DNA of 64,000 nt from Lumbricus terrestris (taxonomy: Eukaryota > Annelida > Clitellata > Crassiclitellata > Lumbricidae): positions 13,858,037 through 13,922,036 of the forward strand of contig OX457052.1 in assembly GCA_949752735.1 (NCBI GenBank), in the 5' to 3' direction. Under the pieces are notes generated by a model. The model was not told the origin of the DNA. It did no database searches and saw nothing but the letters and a program-made list of their open reading frames with translations. The position numbers and the translations under genes were made by a program. Shown piece by piece: positions 22,472-32,794 of this stretch. Numbering within the stretch: the stretch's first letter is position 1; each line of letters starts with the position of its first letter.

Positions 22472-25400
22472 CTAGTCCGACCGGCACGTACGCCGCGTCG
22501 AGCGTCGACGGGGACTTCCGACGCTGTCCTCAACAGGCGCGGGGGACTCCGCGGGGATTGCACTGGATCCCACCAACTCGGTGTCTCCGGGAAACGGGCC
22601 AGCGTCCACGGGGGACTCCTCAACCGCTTCCGACAACCAGCTGCGCGGATGATCACCGTAGAAAGGCTTCAACTTATCCACGTGAACGACCATCGCCAGC
22701 GACCTGACACTCCTCTGTATTCGATACAGGACCGGATTCAAGACTTGTGTGACCAGGAACGGACCAGTATAGACTCGCGTCCACTTGATCTTCCTGCCAC
22801 ACCGTAACCGTGGGTAGTAGTAGTACACCCAGTCTCCGACGGAAAACTGGCTCGGCTTGACCCGCAGGTCGTAAGCCTTTTTTCTACGATCAGCTATCCT
22901 ACCCAGCTGTTCTCTCACCAGCTGATAGGCGACTTCCATAGTCTCCTGTTGCTTCGCAACATATTCCTCCACCTCTACCTCAGGCGGTCGATCACAGTCT
23001 ACCAATTGGGCAAGAATCAAATCCAACGGAGTATGGTTTTCACGACCAAGGAACAGAAAATTCGGCGTTCGCTGAGTGGCATCATGTTCAGTCGAGCGAT
23101 AAGCGGCCATCACGTAGGGAAGATGGACGTCCCAATCTCGCTGACGTACCGACACAACTTTCCCAAGCAACGAATTCAAAGTCCTGTGGAAGCGTTCGAT
23201 CATACCGTTTCCGGACGGATGGTACGGAGTCGTCCGCACCTTGTCGATCTCCATACGTTTACACAATTCCTGGAACAACGCCGATTCAAAGCACGAGCCC
23301 TGGTCAGTCAGAATCTGACGCGGCATCCCGAAGCGTGAAAAGACGTGCACCATAAGAGTCTCTGCTACCGTAGCAGCTTCTTGGTTCCTTATGGGCAGAG
23401 CCTCAGCCCATCTCGAAAAGTAATCGATCGCAGTCAAAATGTACTTGTGGCCCTTATTCGACACAGGATGAGGTCCGGTAATGTCAATTCCGAATCTCTC
23501 CATAGGTTCACCGATCACGGGACACTGCAGAAGACCTTGTCTCGGAGGCTTCTCTCTACGATACCGGGCACAGTTGTCACAACGCTGACACCAACGGCGT
23601 ACATCGTTCTTCCAACTCGGCCAATACGCTCTCCGTTTCAACTTTTCTAGGCTCTTTCGTACACCGAAATGCCCACCAGCAAAACTGCCATGCGTTACCT
23701 TAAACATCTCATGCCGAAGCATGAATGGCACAACCAACTGGTATCGTTCAGTCTCACCAGTACTTCCTTTAATCCATCGCCGAAAGAGTACGCCCTGCCG
23801 CACTTCTAACAGTTCCCATTGACTCAGCACTGTCTTCGTTTCTTCGCTCAGCGCCGCCGCCTCCAGTTCCGTAGGCTGACGACCTGACTCCTTCCAAGCT
23901 AAGACCGGACCAATCTTTCGGTCGGCTAGCTGCTCCTTTCGTAACGACTCCTTCGACCAACCGAGATCCTGACCCACGTCTTCGGTGGCCGCGGCCGCAA
24001 CAGGCCTCGCCTCGGCGACGGAACAGATCCACGCTGCGCTCTCCTCCGCAACGTCTTCATTTTCAGGTCCTGCTCCCATTGGACCTCTGGACATCGCGTC
24101 CGCGTTACCGTGCTTTGTACCCGCCCGATGTACAATCTCGAAGTCAAACTCCTCAATCGTTTCAAGCCAACGGGCCTGTTGCCCAATGGGTTCGGGGGTT
24201 CTCCGTAACCATCGCAACGCGGAATGGTCTGTTCGCAGACAGAATTTCTTACCCAACAAGTACTGGCGGAACTCTTTCAAAAAGTAGATCACGGCCAATA
24301 ACTCGCGCCTCGTGACATTGTAATTTCGCTCAGCCGTTGACAGTAACCGACTGGCGTAACAGATAACCCTTTCTTCGCCTTCCTGTACTTGAGATAAGAC
24401 CGCGCCTATCGCGTAGGCCGACGCATCCGTATCTAGGACATACTGACCTTCGTCTTCAGGTAACGCTAGAATTGGAGACGACACCAATCTCCGTTTCAAC
24501 TCCACAAATGCGGTCTGGCACTCTTCAGACCATCGGAACGGGACATTCTTTCGAGTTAACACGTGCAAAGGCTGCGCTACTACCGCAAAGTCATGAATGA
24601 ATCGACGATAATAGGAGCACAAACCGATGAAGGATCGTACTTCACGCAGGTTTTTCGGAACACTCCAGTCCTCGACGGCCCTGATTTTACTCGGGTCTGT
24701 CGCGACACCTTCCTCACTGAGGATATGACCCAGGAACAGTACCTCTTGCTGCATCAAGTGGCACTTAGATGGTTTCAGTTTAAGATTGTATTCCTGCAAC
24801 CTCTTGAACACCATCTCCAGACGTTTCATGTGAGTCTCGACGTCACGGGAAAACACGATGATATCGTCTAGATAGACCAAACAGATATCGTAATTGAGAC
24901 CAGTCAACACCAGGTTCATGAGTCGGCAAAACGAGGCGGGACTGTTACAGAGACCGAAGGGTAGAACCTTGAATTGGAAGCTACCTCTTCTCGTAATAAA
25001 CCCAGTCTTATGCTTATCTCGCGGGTGCAAGGCCATCTGGTGATAACCTGCCCGGAGATCGAACGTGCTGTACCAACGGGCACCACCGAGAGTATCCAGA
25101 CTCTCACGGATTAACGGCAACGGGTGCGCGTCTTTCCGGGTCTTCAAATTCAGCTGGCGGTAGTCGATGCAAAAGCGCATGCTCCCGTCCTTTTTCTTCA
25201 CCATTACCACGTTCGACGCCCACTCCGACATGGAGGGCTCGATAATCCCTTGGGTCAACATATCCTCAACCTGGCGGTCGATTTCAGGTATCATCGCAAG
25301 GGGCTGACGTCTCAGTGTCTGACGAACAGGCCTCTCCTGCTGTGTATCTATCTCGTGCTGGATAACAGCCGTGTAACCGAGATCCTTTTCGCCAAGCGAA

Positions 25401-28400
25401 AACGTATTCCGATACTTCAAGATGAGCTCACGCAACCGGGCTCTTTCACTCACAGACACCGTGTCAGGAACCTCTTCCCATAGTCGCTTCAAGACTGTCG
25501 CGGCCTCCGGGTCGACCGACTGACTAGCCGTCATACACACTCTTGCCGGCGGTCGCCCATTGTGGCGCGACGCTTCCAGAGACGAGCTGGCGCTACCGAG
25601 TAACTCCACTCGCTCCAACCGACACTCGGTTCCGCTACCAACCACCACATCGTTGTCGCTAACGTTCACCATCCGAATGTACACCGTCGACTCTTTGCCT
25701 GTCACTAGAGTTCGACCAATCACCAAGCCTCTGGACACTTCAGTAGGCGTAGTTGTCCAAGCTTCCGTATCAGCTTGCAAATGGGGATACACCACAGACA
25801 TCGGGACGTTCAGTTCACATCTAGCCGGGACCACAGTGTCGCTTTGCACGATAACCCTACGACACATAAGTTCGGTAGACAACTCTTTTAGCGGGATCTT
25901 CCTGTCGCCCAAAAAGACGCAACGACCAGAGAAGTCCCAACGAGCCTGGTTCACCTCTAGCCATGACAATCCCAAGATGACCTCAGTCACTTGGTCCGTA
26001 ACCAGACAAGGTAAGGCGTACCACTGTTTACCAATGCCAAGTCTCAACGTAGCTTCACCGTCTACACGAATTTCACTACCGTTCGCAGCCAGTAAACGCT
26101 GACTGGACGACGTCACTTTACCAGGAGACACAAACGACCGGGGAACCAGGGACAACTCACTGCCAGAGTCAAGGAGGCAGTTTCGACGTGTCCCCTCCAG
26201 GCGGGCAACAACGTAAGCCACCCGGCTACCACGAACCATACGATTCTGCGATTGCTCGTGCACCGGCTCACTCTTCACAGGCTCCGCGCCTTTCGTATCA
26301 TCTCTTCGCTCAGGCGCAGGCTGCGGGCAATCTCTGACCACATGCCCTTTACGTCGACACCGGAAACATTCGATCTCTGAGTTTTGCCAGCGGTCCGGCC
26401 GAACGTCGCGACGTTGAAACGCCGGCCGCTCGCCTCGCCACGGCCCATCCGGTGCCCTGCCCGGATTATTCCATCTGTCGTACTGCAACGGTTTTCCTGT
26501 CTGTACTCCAGAATCCTGTCTCATGTTCATCCGACCCAGTTCTCTTGTCAGATTTTCTAACTTCCTCTCGAGGTCCTCCACGCGACGATTCTGCTGTTCA
26601 CTCGTCGCTGGGGCCTCTTTCGTCGTCTTCACCCTGCCATGTCTCCGGTCGACCTCCACTCCAGACGTGGCCGGACGACCGTACGCTTCTAACCGGACTG
26701 CGTGTTTGTAAGCCGACTCTAGGTTAACGGGTTCTCGTTCCCTCACCTTCTGAGCCAACTCCTGATTCAACAACGCATCCATAAACGCGTCGCAAGCGAC
26801 CGTCTCGACAACTTCATTCGTGGGACCTGGGTAGGCTAAGACCATTAAACGTCTTACCTCTTGCACTACAGCACTTAACGATTCTCCTGGGCCCTGTCGG
26901 TAAGCCCGAAGCTTTACCCGATACAGACTCGTCTGTTCGTCAGACCCGTATCTGGCCTTTAGTTTATCAACGAGGTCCTGCCACGTGACATCCTTCTGGG
27001 CGCCCATGTCCCATAACAACTGCGAAGCTGGTCCTGTCAACGCACACATCAATTGGTCGGCTCGTTCCTGAGCACTCCAGTTATTGCATCGAGCACACAC
27101 CTCAAACTTGGCCAGGAAAGCAGCGATCGCTGTCTTCCCATCGTACTTTTCTAACTTTATGCGAATTCCACGATCAGCCGCTGTCGTGCTCTTCTTATGG
27201 TCGACAGGCGACCGTCGTACTCCCACCCTGCGATGACTTCGTCGCGGGCGATCACTGTCGTCACCGGAGTCGTCGTCATCTCCTGAACTCGGGCTCCCGC
27301 GATGGCCGCTGGGTTTGCTCCTCCCAAGCGCCGTCGCTTTCTTACGCGTTCGACCAAAAGGCCTTACTGGTGAGCTGTCTTCTTCACTCGACGGCTCCTT
27401 CTCAGGCTTCTTGGTTAGCCTCGCCGACCGACGCGGTCTCCGCTCCTCTTCTTCACGAACAGGGCGACCAGATTCTCGCACCGCTTTACTCTTAGGCACC
27501 AGCGCGGCTGCCTTTTTCCCACCGTCCACGTCGTCAAATCTTAACGTACGCGGCCGTTCACCCGCCTTGTAAGCTTGCCGGCTCACATTCTTCCTGTCAG
27601 GCGTCATCTTCCGATAATTAATATCAGCCTCGGTAGATGCATCGTCTGACGACATTATCCGTGCCCTGGCCTTTGCCGGTTTCTGGGACACACTCGGTAA
27701 TTCACGGTATTCCGTTTCAACGTTCGGCCGTACTTCCATAGGAACCGTAGAGTCACGAACCCGTTCAGGTTTTCTCGTAACCTCTTGTCCATGGTAACTT
27801 TCGGTCAAGCGTCGGACCTCCGGCGGTCCTTGCACGCGAGACCATACTTCCATCGGCACCGTCTCTCTACGGGCCTCTCGATGCTCGGGGTAACTCTCTG
27901 CTCTCGACAGCTGCACTCGCATCGAATCATTTTCTCGTGCCACTGGCTCTGGCCGTTCCTCAAACTTCCTCATTATCCACGCCACACCCTGTCGTAAGGC
28001 TAGCAGCTCCGCTTTCACATCAATCTCTTCCGCGTCCCTCCGTCGAGACCGCAATTCAACACCCGCTTCACCCACAGCTGAAGCACGTTCGCTTGCCTCC
28101 GAGCGCTGTACTCGAGGACTACGACTCGCTCTCGGGTCACGAACCAAATTTTCATCAGACACAACGGGGGACGGTAACTGTATTGTTTCACGTTCGTAAC
28201 CAGAAGTAACTGTGTTTTGTAATAATCTCGGTCGACTTCCGCCGCCGATTTCAGGAACAGTTCGTAGCCAGTTCTCAACTCCAGACGTTGCAGAACGTGG
28301 ACCTCTACCAACAGATTCAGACGAACCGACTCCATCAAGCGTTATCAAATCACCAGTCGAGATTTGAGGCCGAACCTTTGGACGTGCACCAAAATAGTCA

Positions 28401-28747
28401 ACAGGCCGGTAGTCAAGACGCCCAAAATCGCCATAGGCATCTCTCTCAGCCTCCGAATCACCTTCGATCCGACCAGACTCAACCGCAGGTACCACCTCAG
28501 AAGTGTTTGCCAAGACGACCCCACTTCTGGTACCACTGTAACGCTCGTCGGTCCGCTCGACGGCAACACGGTGCCTTGCCTCGTAATCTGACCCATCGGT
28601 CATATCCTCTACTCGCATCTGTGCCACTGGAGAAGAACGTCTCGGCAAAGAGGCTCGGAACAAGGTGTATAGCTCTAGCGTCGGATCCTGATGCTGCCCC
28701 GCCCGCGGCCACCTTGGGGGTAACATCCCGAGCTCCAGGATGGCCAA
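22472..28747 (-). CDS. Gag-Pol polyprotein, Ty3/gypsy retrotransposon
   Basis: One frame of 2091 codons with no internal stop or frameshift between gag and pol. Residues 1-520 are a long, charged, low-complexity region with an acidic patch near 487-500. Residues about 528-690 resemble a retrotransposon capsid domain. A coiled-coil-like stretch follows (720-742), then a zinc knuckle C794-C797-H802-C807 and an aspartic protease with D860-S-G, where DTG is commoner. Reverse transcriptase has YLDD at 1292-1295. RNase H candidates are D1441, E1482, D1507 and D1550. Integrase has an HHCC zinc module (H1686, H1693, C1723, C1726), the D1755-D1815-E1851 triad with 35 residues between the last two, and a GPF motif near 1995. 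No chromodomain is seen. The first 70 codons lie in the 5' LTR, and the frame runs through the primer binding site. Because of a 2-bp deletion, residues 1 to about 23 are read out of the frame kept in the 3' LTR, so the true N-terminus is uncertain. Confidence 0.93.
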   Translation of the reverse strand: MAILELGMLPPRWPRAGQHQDPTLELYTLFRASLPRRSSPVAQMRVEDMTDGSDYEARHRVAVERTDERYSGTRSGVVLANTSEVVPAVESGRIEGDSEAERDAYGDFGRLDYRPVDYFGARPKVRPQISTGDLITLDGVGSSESVGRGPRSATSGVENWLRTVPEIGGGSRPRLLQNTVTSGYERETIQLPSPVVSDENLVRDPRASRSPRVQRSEASERASAVGEAGVELRSRRRDAEEIDVKAELLALRQGVAWIMRKFEERPEPVARENDSMRVQLSRAESYPEHREARRETVPMEVWSRVQGPPEVRRLTESYHGQEVTRKPERVRDSTVPMEVRPNVETEYRELPSVSQKPAKARARIMSSDDASTEADINYRKMTPDRKNVSRQAYKAGERPRTLRFDDVDGGKKAAALVPKSKAVRESGRPVREEEERRPRRSARLTKKPEKEPSSEEDSSPVRPFGRTRKKATALGRSKPSGHRGSPSSGDDDDSGDDSDRPRRSHRRVGVRRSPVDHKKSTTAADRGIRIKLEKYDGKTAIAAFLAKFEVCARCNNWSAQERADQLMCALTGPASQLLWDMGAQKDVTWQDLVDKLKARYGSDEQTSLYRVKLRAYRQGPGESLSAVVQEVRRLMVLAYPGPTNEVVETVACDAFMDALLNQELAQKVREREPVNLESAYKHAVRLEAYGRPATSGVEVDRRHGRVKTTKEAPATSEQQNRRVEDLERKLENLTRELGRMNMRQDSGVQTGKPLQYDRWNNPGRAPDGPWRGERPAFQRRDVRPDRWQNSEIECFRCRRKGHVVRDCPQPAPERRDDTKGAEPVKSEPVHEQSQNRMVRGSRVAYVVARLEGTRRNCLLDSGSELSLVPRSFVSPGKVTSSSQRLLAANGSEIRVDGEATLRLGIGKQWYALPCLVTDQVTEVILGLSWLEVNQARWDFSGRCVFLGDRKIPLKELSTELMCRRVIVQSDTVVPARCELNVPMSVVYPHLQADTEAWTTTPTEVSRGLVIGRTLVTGKESTVYIRMVNVSDNDVVVGSGTECRLERVELLGSASSSLEASRHNGRPPARVCMTASQSVDPEAATVLKRLWEEVPDTVSVSERARLRELILKYRNTFSLGEKDLGYTAVIQHEIDTQQERPVRQTLRRQPLAMIPEIDRQVEDMLTQGIIEPSMSEWASNVVMVKKKDGSMRFCIDYRQLNLKTRKDAHPLPLIRESLDTLGGARWYSTFDLRAGYHQMALHPRDKHKTGFITRRGSFQFKVLPFGLCNSPASFCRLMNLVLTGLNYDICLVYLDDIIVFSRDVETHMKRLEMVFKRLQEYNLKLKPSKCHLMQQEVLFLGHILSEEGVATDPSKIRAVEDWSVPKNLREVRSFIGLCSYYRRFIHDFAVVAQPLHVLTRKNVPFRWSEECQTAFVELKRRLVSSPILALPEDEGQYVLDTDASAYAIGAVLSQVQEGEERVICYASRLLSTAERNYNVTRRELLAVIYFLKEFRQYLLGKKFCLRTDHSALRWLRRTPEPIGQQARWLETIEEFDFEIVHRAGTKHGNADAMSRGPMGAGPENEDVAEESAAWICSVAEARPVAAAATEDVGQDLGWSKESLRKEQLADRKIGPVLAWKESGRQPTELEAAALSEETKTVLSQWELLEVRQGVLFRRWIKGSTGETERYQLVVPFMLRHEMFKVTHGSFAGGHFGVRKSLEKLKRRAYWPSWKNDVRRWCQRCDNCARYRREKPPRQGLLQCPVIGEPMERFGIDITGPHPVSNKGHKYILTAIDYFSRWAEALPIRNQEAATVAETLMVHVFSRFGMPRQILTDQGSCFESALFQELCKRMEIDKVRTTPYHPSGNGMIERFHRTLNSLLGKVVSVRQRDWDVHLPYVMAAYRSTEHDATQRTPNFLFLGRENHTPLDLILAQLVDCDRPPEVEVEEYVAKQQETMEVAYQLVREQLGRIADRRKKAYDLRVKPSQFSVGDWVYYYYPRLRCGRKIKWTRVYTGPFLVTQVLNPVLYRIQRSVRSLAMVVHVDKLKPFYGDHPRSWLSEAVEESPVDAGPFPGDTELVGSSAIPAESPAPVEDSVGSPRRRSTRRTCRSD

Positions 28748-28988
28748 TCCTCGAAACAGGGTTCACTCTTCGGGCAGAGGTCCCTCGCTTAGAGCTCCTT
28801 TTCACGGCTGCCAACTTCGCCTTCTCCTCCGCATGATCTGTTCTCTTCCGCACCATGCTACATCGAGCCCCCGACGCGCCGTCACTTCTAACAGGTAATA
28901 CCTGGCGCTGCCATGAGGTCGGCCACAGAAGGCGACACCAACTCCACTCTAGGGGATTCAACCCTATTCTGTACTGAGACACTACCAT
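28497..28988 (-). pseudogene. Frameshifted gag leader in the 5' LTR
   Basis: A minus-strand frame opens in the LTR and would feed into gag, but a 2-bp deletion at 28676/28677 sends it into another frame that stops at 28497, while gag-pol is entered from a different upstream frame. In the 3' LTR the equivalent frame (from 16414) lacks the deletion and continues in the gag register up to the LTR edge. The leader includes a basic K/R-rich segment. Whether translation normally begins at the first Met or at an internal one cannot be told from sequence. Confidence 0.6.
28519..28535 (-). other. Primer binding site (tRNA-Leu type)
   Basis: The sense strand reads TGGTACCAGAAGTGGGG, one base inside the 5' LTR edge. 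From memory of animal tRNA-Leu 3' ends this fits 16 of 17 positions including the CCA. Unusually, the site lies within the open gag frame (codons about 71-77). It is also part of a small hairpin with CAGAAGTG at 28498-28505. Confidence 0.85.
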
Positions 28989-31900
28989 TGTCCTTTGTCC
29001 GCAACAGGACAGTCAAATTCTTCGTATATGTTTTTCTGGTACCAGGCCTTAAGGGAGACCACCCGTATAGTTCGCTGGGAAGCGAAACTATTTCACAATT
29101 CGCGCAACAGCGAAGTTAACCGTAACCAGGAATACGGCGCTTGCCAGGCGCTTGCGTACTTGTTTCTCGCTCAACTCTGCGCTATCCCACAAGAAAGGCG
29201 CACACTCGTACTCGGGACTGTCGACTCTTTCGCCGCAACAGGCGCCAACGGTAACTGACTTTTGTATCGCTTCTGACCCGCGATTACTGTCCACAGACCA
29301 GCATCGCTCCCGTATAGGGGGCTTAAAAATTGGCTAAGGGATACACAACTTCCTTAACTAAATTAACTTATGACTTATGGAACCGGGACACGCTGCGTAA
29401 ATTACAGGGAGCGGTTAGGGCAGCTTTGTTTAACCCTAACTTTGCGACTACGAATTCCTCGACCGGGCGGGGAAAACCGTAGTTTCGGCGAAGTAAAGCT
29501 TGTCGAGCCTTCACCGTTTGATCCACCAAGGATACTCTCTCACAGGCGTTACAGTCACGGTCGTCTTGGTGTGCTGAGTCGATCGACACCAAGATCAACG
29601 GAATCGTACAAGAACTCACAAAGATACGTAACACAAGGGAAATACACGGGCGACGGCCAAAGAATCGCTTTCCGAAGCCCTTCCCAAGGAATAGGTAACA
29701 CACTCGCACGTATACAAGATAGAACTCGGCGTGACGTTCAATCTGACACCAACTTTTCGTTAATCGCACAACAACTCACAAAGTTACACTCACTCGACCA
29801 ATCGTGGCCGGTATCTACCTTGGACTTCAACCAACGCTGATCAACGGCGGCTGATATAGCCAAGCGATCGTATCAACGGCTCTGCTACTAGCCGATTCAA
29901 AGACCAGAGGTGAAAGGAAAGATATTCGGTAGTCAAAGAATATCGCAATACACTCGCAGACCTAGGGCACTGCGCGTTGCCCACACAGACCTGTCGGCTG
30001 CGGTCGCTCGCTTGGCCGCGGCGCCGCGTCACCGAACTCTACGGGAAAAGAACGGGGAAAACTCTTTGCGAGCTCCTACCGTCGAAACCCTTCCAGTTAT
30101 CGCTTAACTCTCTTCCGACGAACTTGTCCCACTCAACGAGACGCACAATCTGACACCAAGATTGCAAGGATCGGGTAACAATTGACAAAGTTTTCCGGTA
30201 ACCTTCGACCTCTCTCGCGGTCGCTCGGTCTTGCGTTGCTGGCCTGTACTCGCTAGGCGAAGGCCGGGGGAAAACAAGTTTGCGCGCTTCTACCGTTGAA
30301 ACCGTAACCGTCACTGACTAACTTTTCACAGGTAAAGTATTCTCCTCGTCGAGACGAACAATAGGACACCAAGATTGAACGAATCGGACGACAGATGGCA
30401 AAGCCGCTGAAAGCGCGGCCGGTCTTCGCGGCCTAGGCGAAAGACTGGAGAAATCGGCTAAGTCCCTTTCACGCGCGAGGCGCTCTCTCTCTAGACTATA
30501 CCGGGGAAACCGTAACAGCTACAGACAAACCCTTAACAGGAGATGTCTTCTACTCGTCGAGATGAACTAGATTGTCGCTTAGTTCAAAACGATCGGACCA
30601 TAGGATACGAAGTTATTCAGTGCGCAACTACTTCGTCCGGGCGACCGCTGGGATAGCACGCGAACAGAACAGCAACGCACTTTCGCCACTCTCAAGGCAA
30701 ATTCACTTATTCGGCTCTAACTCTCGAACGGGACGAGCTAGACCGGTTTTCTCGACACTTTCACGGCAAATCGTATGCGCTGCACGATCCGATGCAGGTT
30801 TCAAGACGATCAGGTAAGTTTTCACCGAGTACGGCACTCACGGTCACTAGGACCTGGAGTCGATGTCGCTTCGGCCAGGGATCGGTACAGCTCCCGAAGG
30901 GACGTACTTCACCCAAGTTTTCGATTGGTAGTATTCTGCTTCGGTATTTCACTCAACACTGACGTAGTCAACGGCAATGGGTTTTACACGATCCGCCGAG
31001 GCAGAATGTGCGCCGCCCGAAGACTCGTTGCCGGCGGTCGGCCACGCGGGGAATAGAAGGCGCGACGAACTTTGAGCCCTCAATCCAACGCGCGGTCCGA
31101 GGCAAACCAACAACCAACGAAACCGGTGTATTGTTTTCAAGGTGCCACTAAATCCGAATCAAAGTTCACAGCCAAGCTGGAATGACGAAAGATACACTAA
31201 GCGCACGAGGCGTCGATCGTCCGGGCAGCGCCCGCGACACTGAATGACGGCACGTCCGGGGCGGACGGTGTCCAAGCAAGACGGTGTGGAAGCTTTCAAT
31301 GCAGTCACCAACACCGCTTTCCGATCGTAGGCCGAAAGGTAACCAGTATTCTTCTCCGGACCGTAGAGCCGAAGCGTCTCTGTAGTTTGGCGGGTTTCAC
31401 CCTAACCCGTATATTTCAAAATTAACCGCACAGGCGGCGAGGCGCTCGCTGGCGTGGCCGAGGTCCGTAGGGGGCTGAGTCCTACGAGACCGGGCCCGTC
31501 GCTCAGCGGCAGATGCTGGACCAGAGTGTATACGCTATATTATATGGGTTATCCGATGGACACCAACGAGGAGTCGTAGGTCTGATAACCGCAACGGTCC
31601 GAATGCTGCGCTCTCCTGGCGCGGTGGTTAACTCGGTCGAGGCCTTACCGTTCACCGACGGTTGCGCGCTCGATGGAAAAGTGAATTGTCGCACGAGGAA
31701 AGAAATGGTTACTGCACGAGGCAATACTTGTCTTTTCCCTCCACTGAGGATTCGCGCACTAACGAGTTTTACGAGTGACAATACTTTCCCGGTATGATGC
31801 TGACGGGCTCGTGGCGGACAAGGGGCCGAGGCTTGTACGACGCCGGAGCCTCGATCAGGGCGGTAAAACTGCTTTATTTTACGTTACAAGCACTCAACGT

Positions 31901-32794
31901 CTTCGTCAAACCAATACCGCTGGATATGACAGTCAGTAAAACTCCTCCAACAGTCAGAAAACACGGCGCTGTACGCCAGGAGACAATTGCAAGTAAGACG
32001 GGATGAGCCACCACCAACTCTCCCTGGTGCGTCGAAGCGGGGCGATGCCCAGTCGGCCGCCGTTCGATCGTCACCGCAGGTAACGTATAACCTTCGCGTG
32101 TGCGAATTCGATCCGGACACAATATTTCTCGTGAAATTCACCAGAAAGCGTTTGGACACCAACAAACCAACGTAGCAATGTCAATTCAACGTGCCGGGAC
32201 TGCGTGGAGAGCAATGAAACGAACAGAGTTAATATTCATTGCCCATGGAGTAATCGCCATTACTCCACATATATAGCAGAGCACCGTGTGGCAGGCTTTA
32301 TTCCACCGGAATATCACTGTTTTAGCACGATTTTTCAGCATGTGAAAAATCTTGGATATTTCGCCAAAAATCCATTTATTGTCGGATCGTCACCGGGTTT
32401 CTTTCTATCGCTTCCCAAACGACTTCTACGTAACCTACGCCCTAAATTAAGATTATTGGACGGCCAGAAAATTATTTATTCTACGGGTACTAAAATACCT
32501 AAGAGCATTCCATAGCGATTTGGCTATAAATGCCTCATCTTCACTCTCGCCTGCTTCCAGCTGTGTTCCACAGGCATTAACTAACGGTCGCGCTTTATAG
32601 CGCAGTGGTCGCGCTCTAATAGCGCATATTTCCGTAGCGCATTTCTGCTAGGGGGAATTACGCCTTACCTATAAGTGGCTCTAACTACACGGTTGGACTG
32701 CTTTAGGAGCGTCACCGTGGCTCCTGCCTGTCTCCAGCTTCAGTTTGACAAGGCCGCCGGTCGGAGTTTATCGTCTTGTGGCTGAAACGCCACA
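28537..32794 (-). repeat. 5' LTR of the Ty3/gypsy element (4258 bp)
   Basis: Partner of the repeat at 15961-20220, displaced by 12574 bp after a 2-bp deletion near its start on the plus strand. As the transcriptionally upstream copy it should carry the active promoter. If the TATA-like motif at 32267-32276 is used, most of the LTR (about 3.7 kb) would be transcribed leader. Confidence 0.95.

Larger units (their letters stand above)
15961..32794 (-). mobile_element. Full-length Ty3/gypsy-type LTR retrotransposon with 4.26-kb LTRs
   Basis: The element spans 16834 bp and is bounded by a 4-bp direct repeat ATAT (15957-15960 and 32795-32798). Long terminal repeats begin TG and end CA. In sense order (minus strand) it has a 5' LTR, a tRNA-Leu-type primer binding site, a single gag-pol frame, a 2.25-kb non-coding region with six repeats, a polypurine tract and a 3' LTR. 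The protease-RT-RNase H-integrase order and a GPY/F-like integrase C-terminus place it in Ty3/gypsy (Metaviridae). No envelope-like frame was found. It sits inside hAT-like copy B, so it is the younger insertion, and the near-identity of its LTRs indicates very recent integration. Confidence 0.95.
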
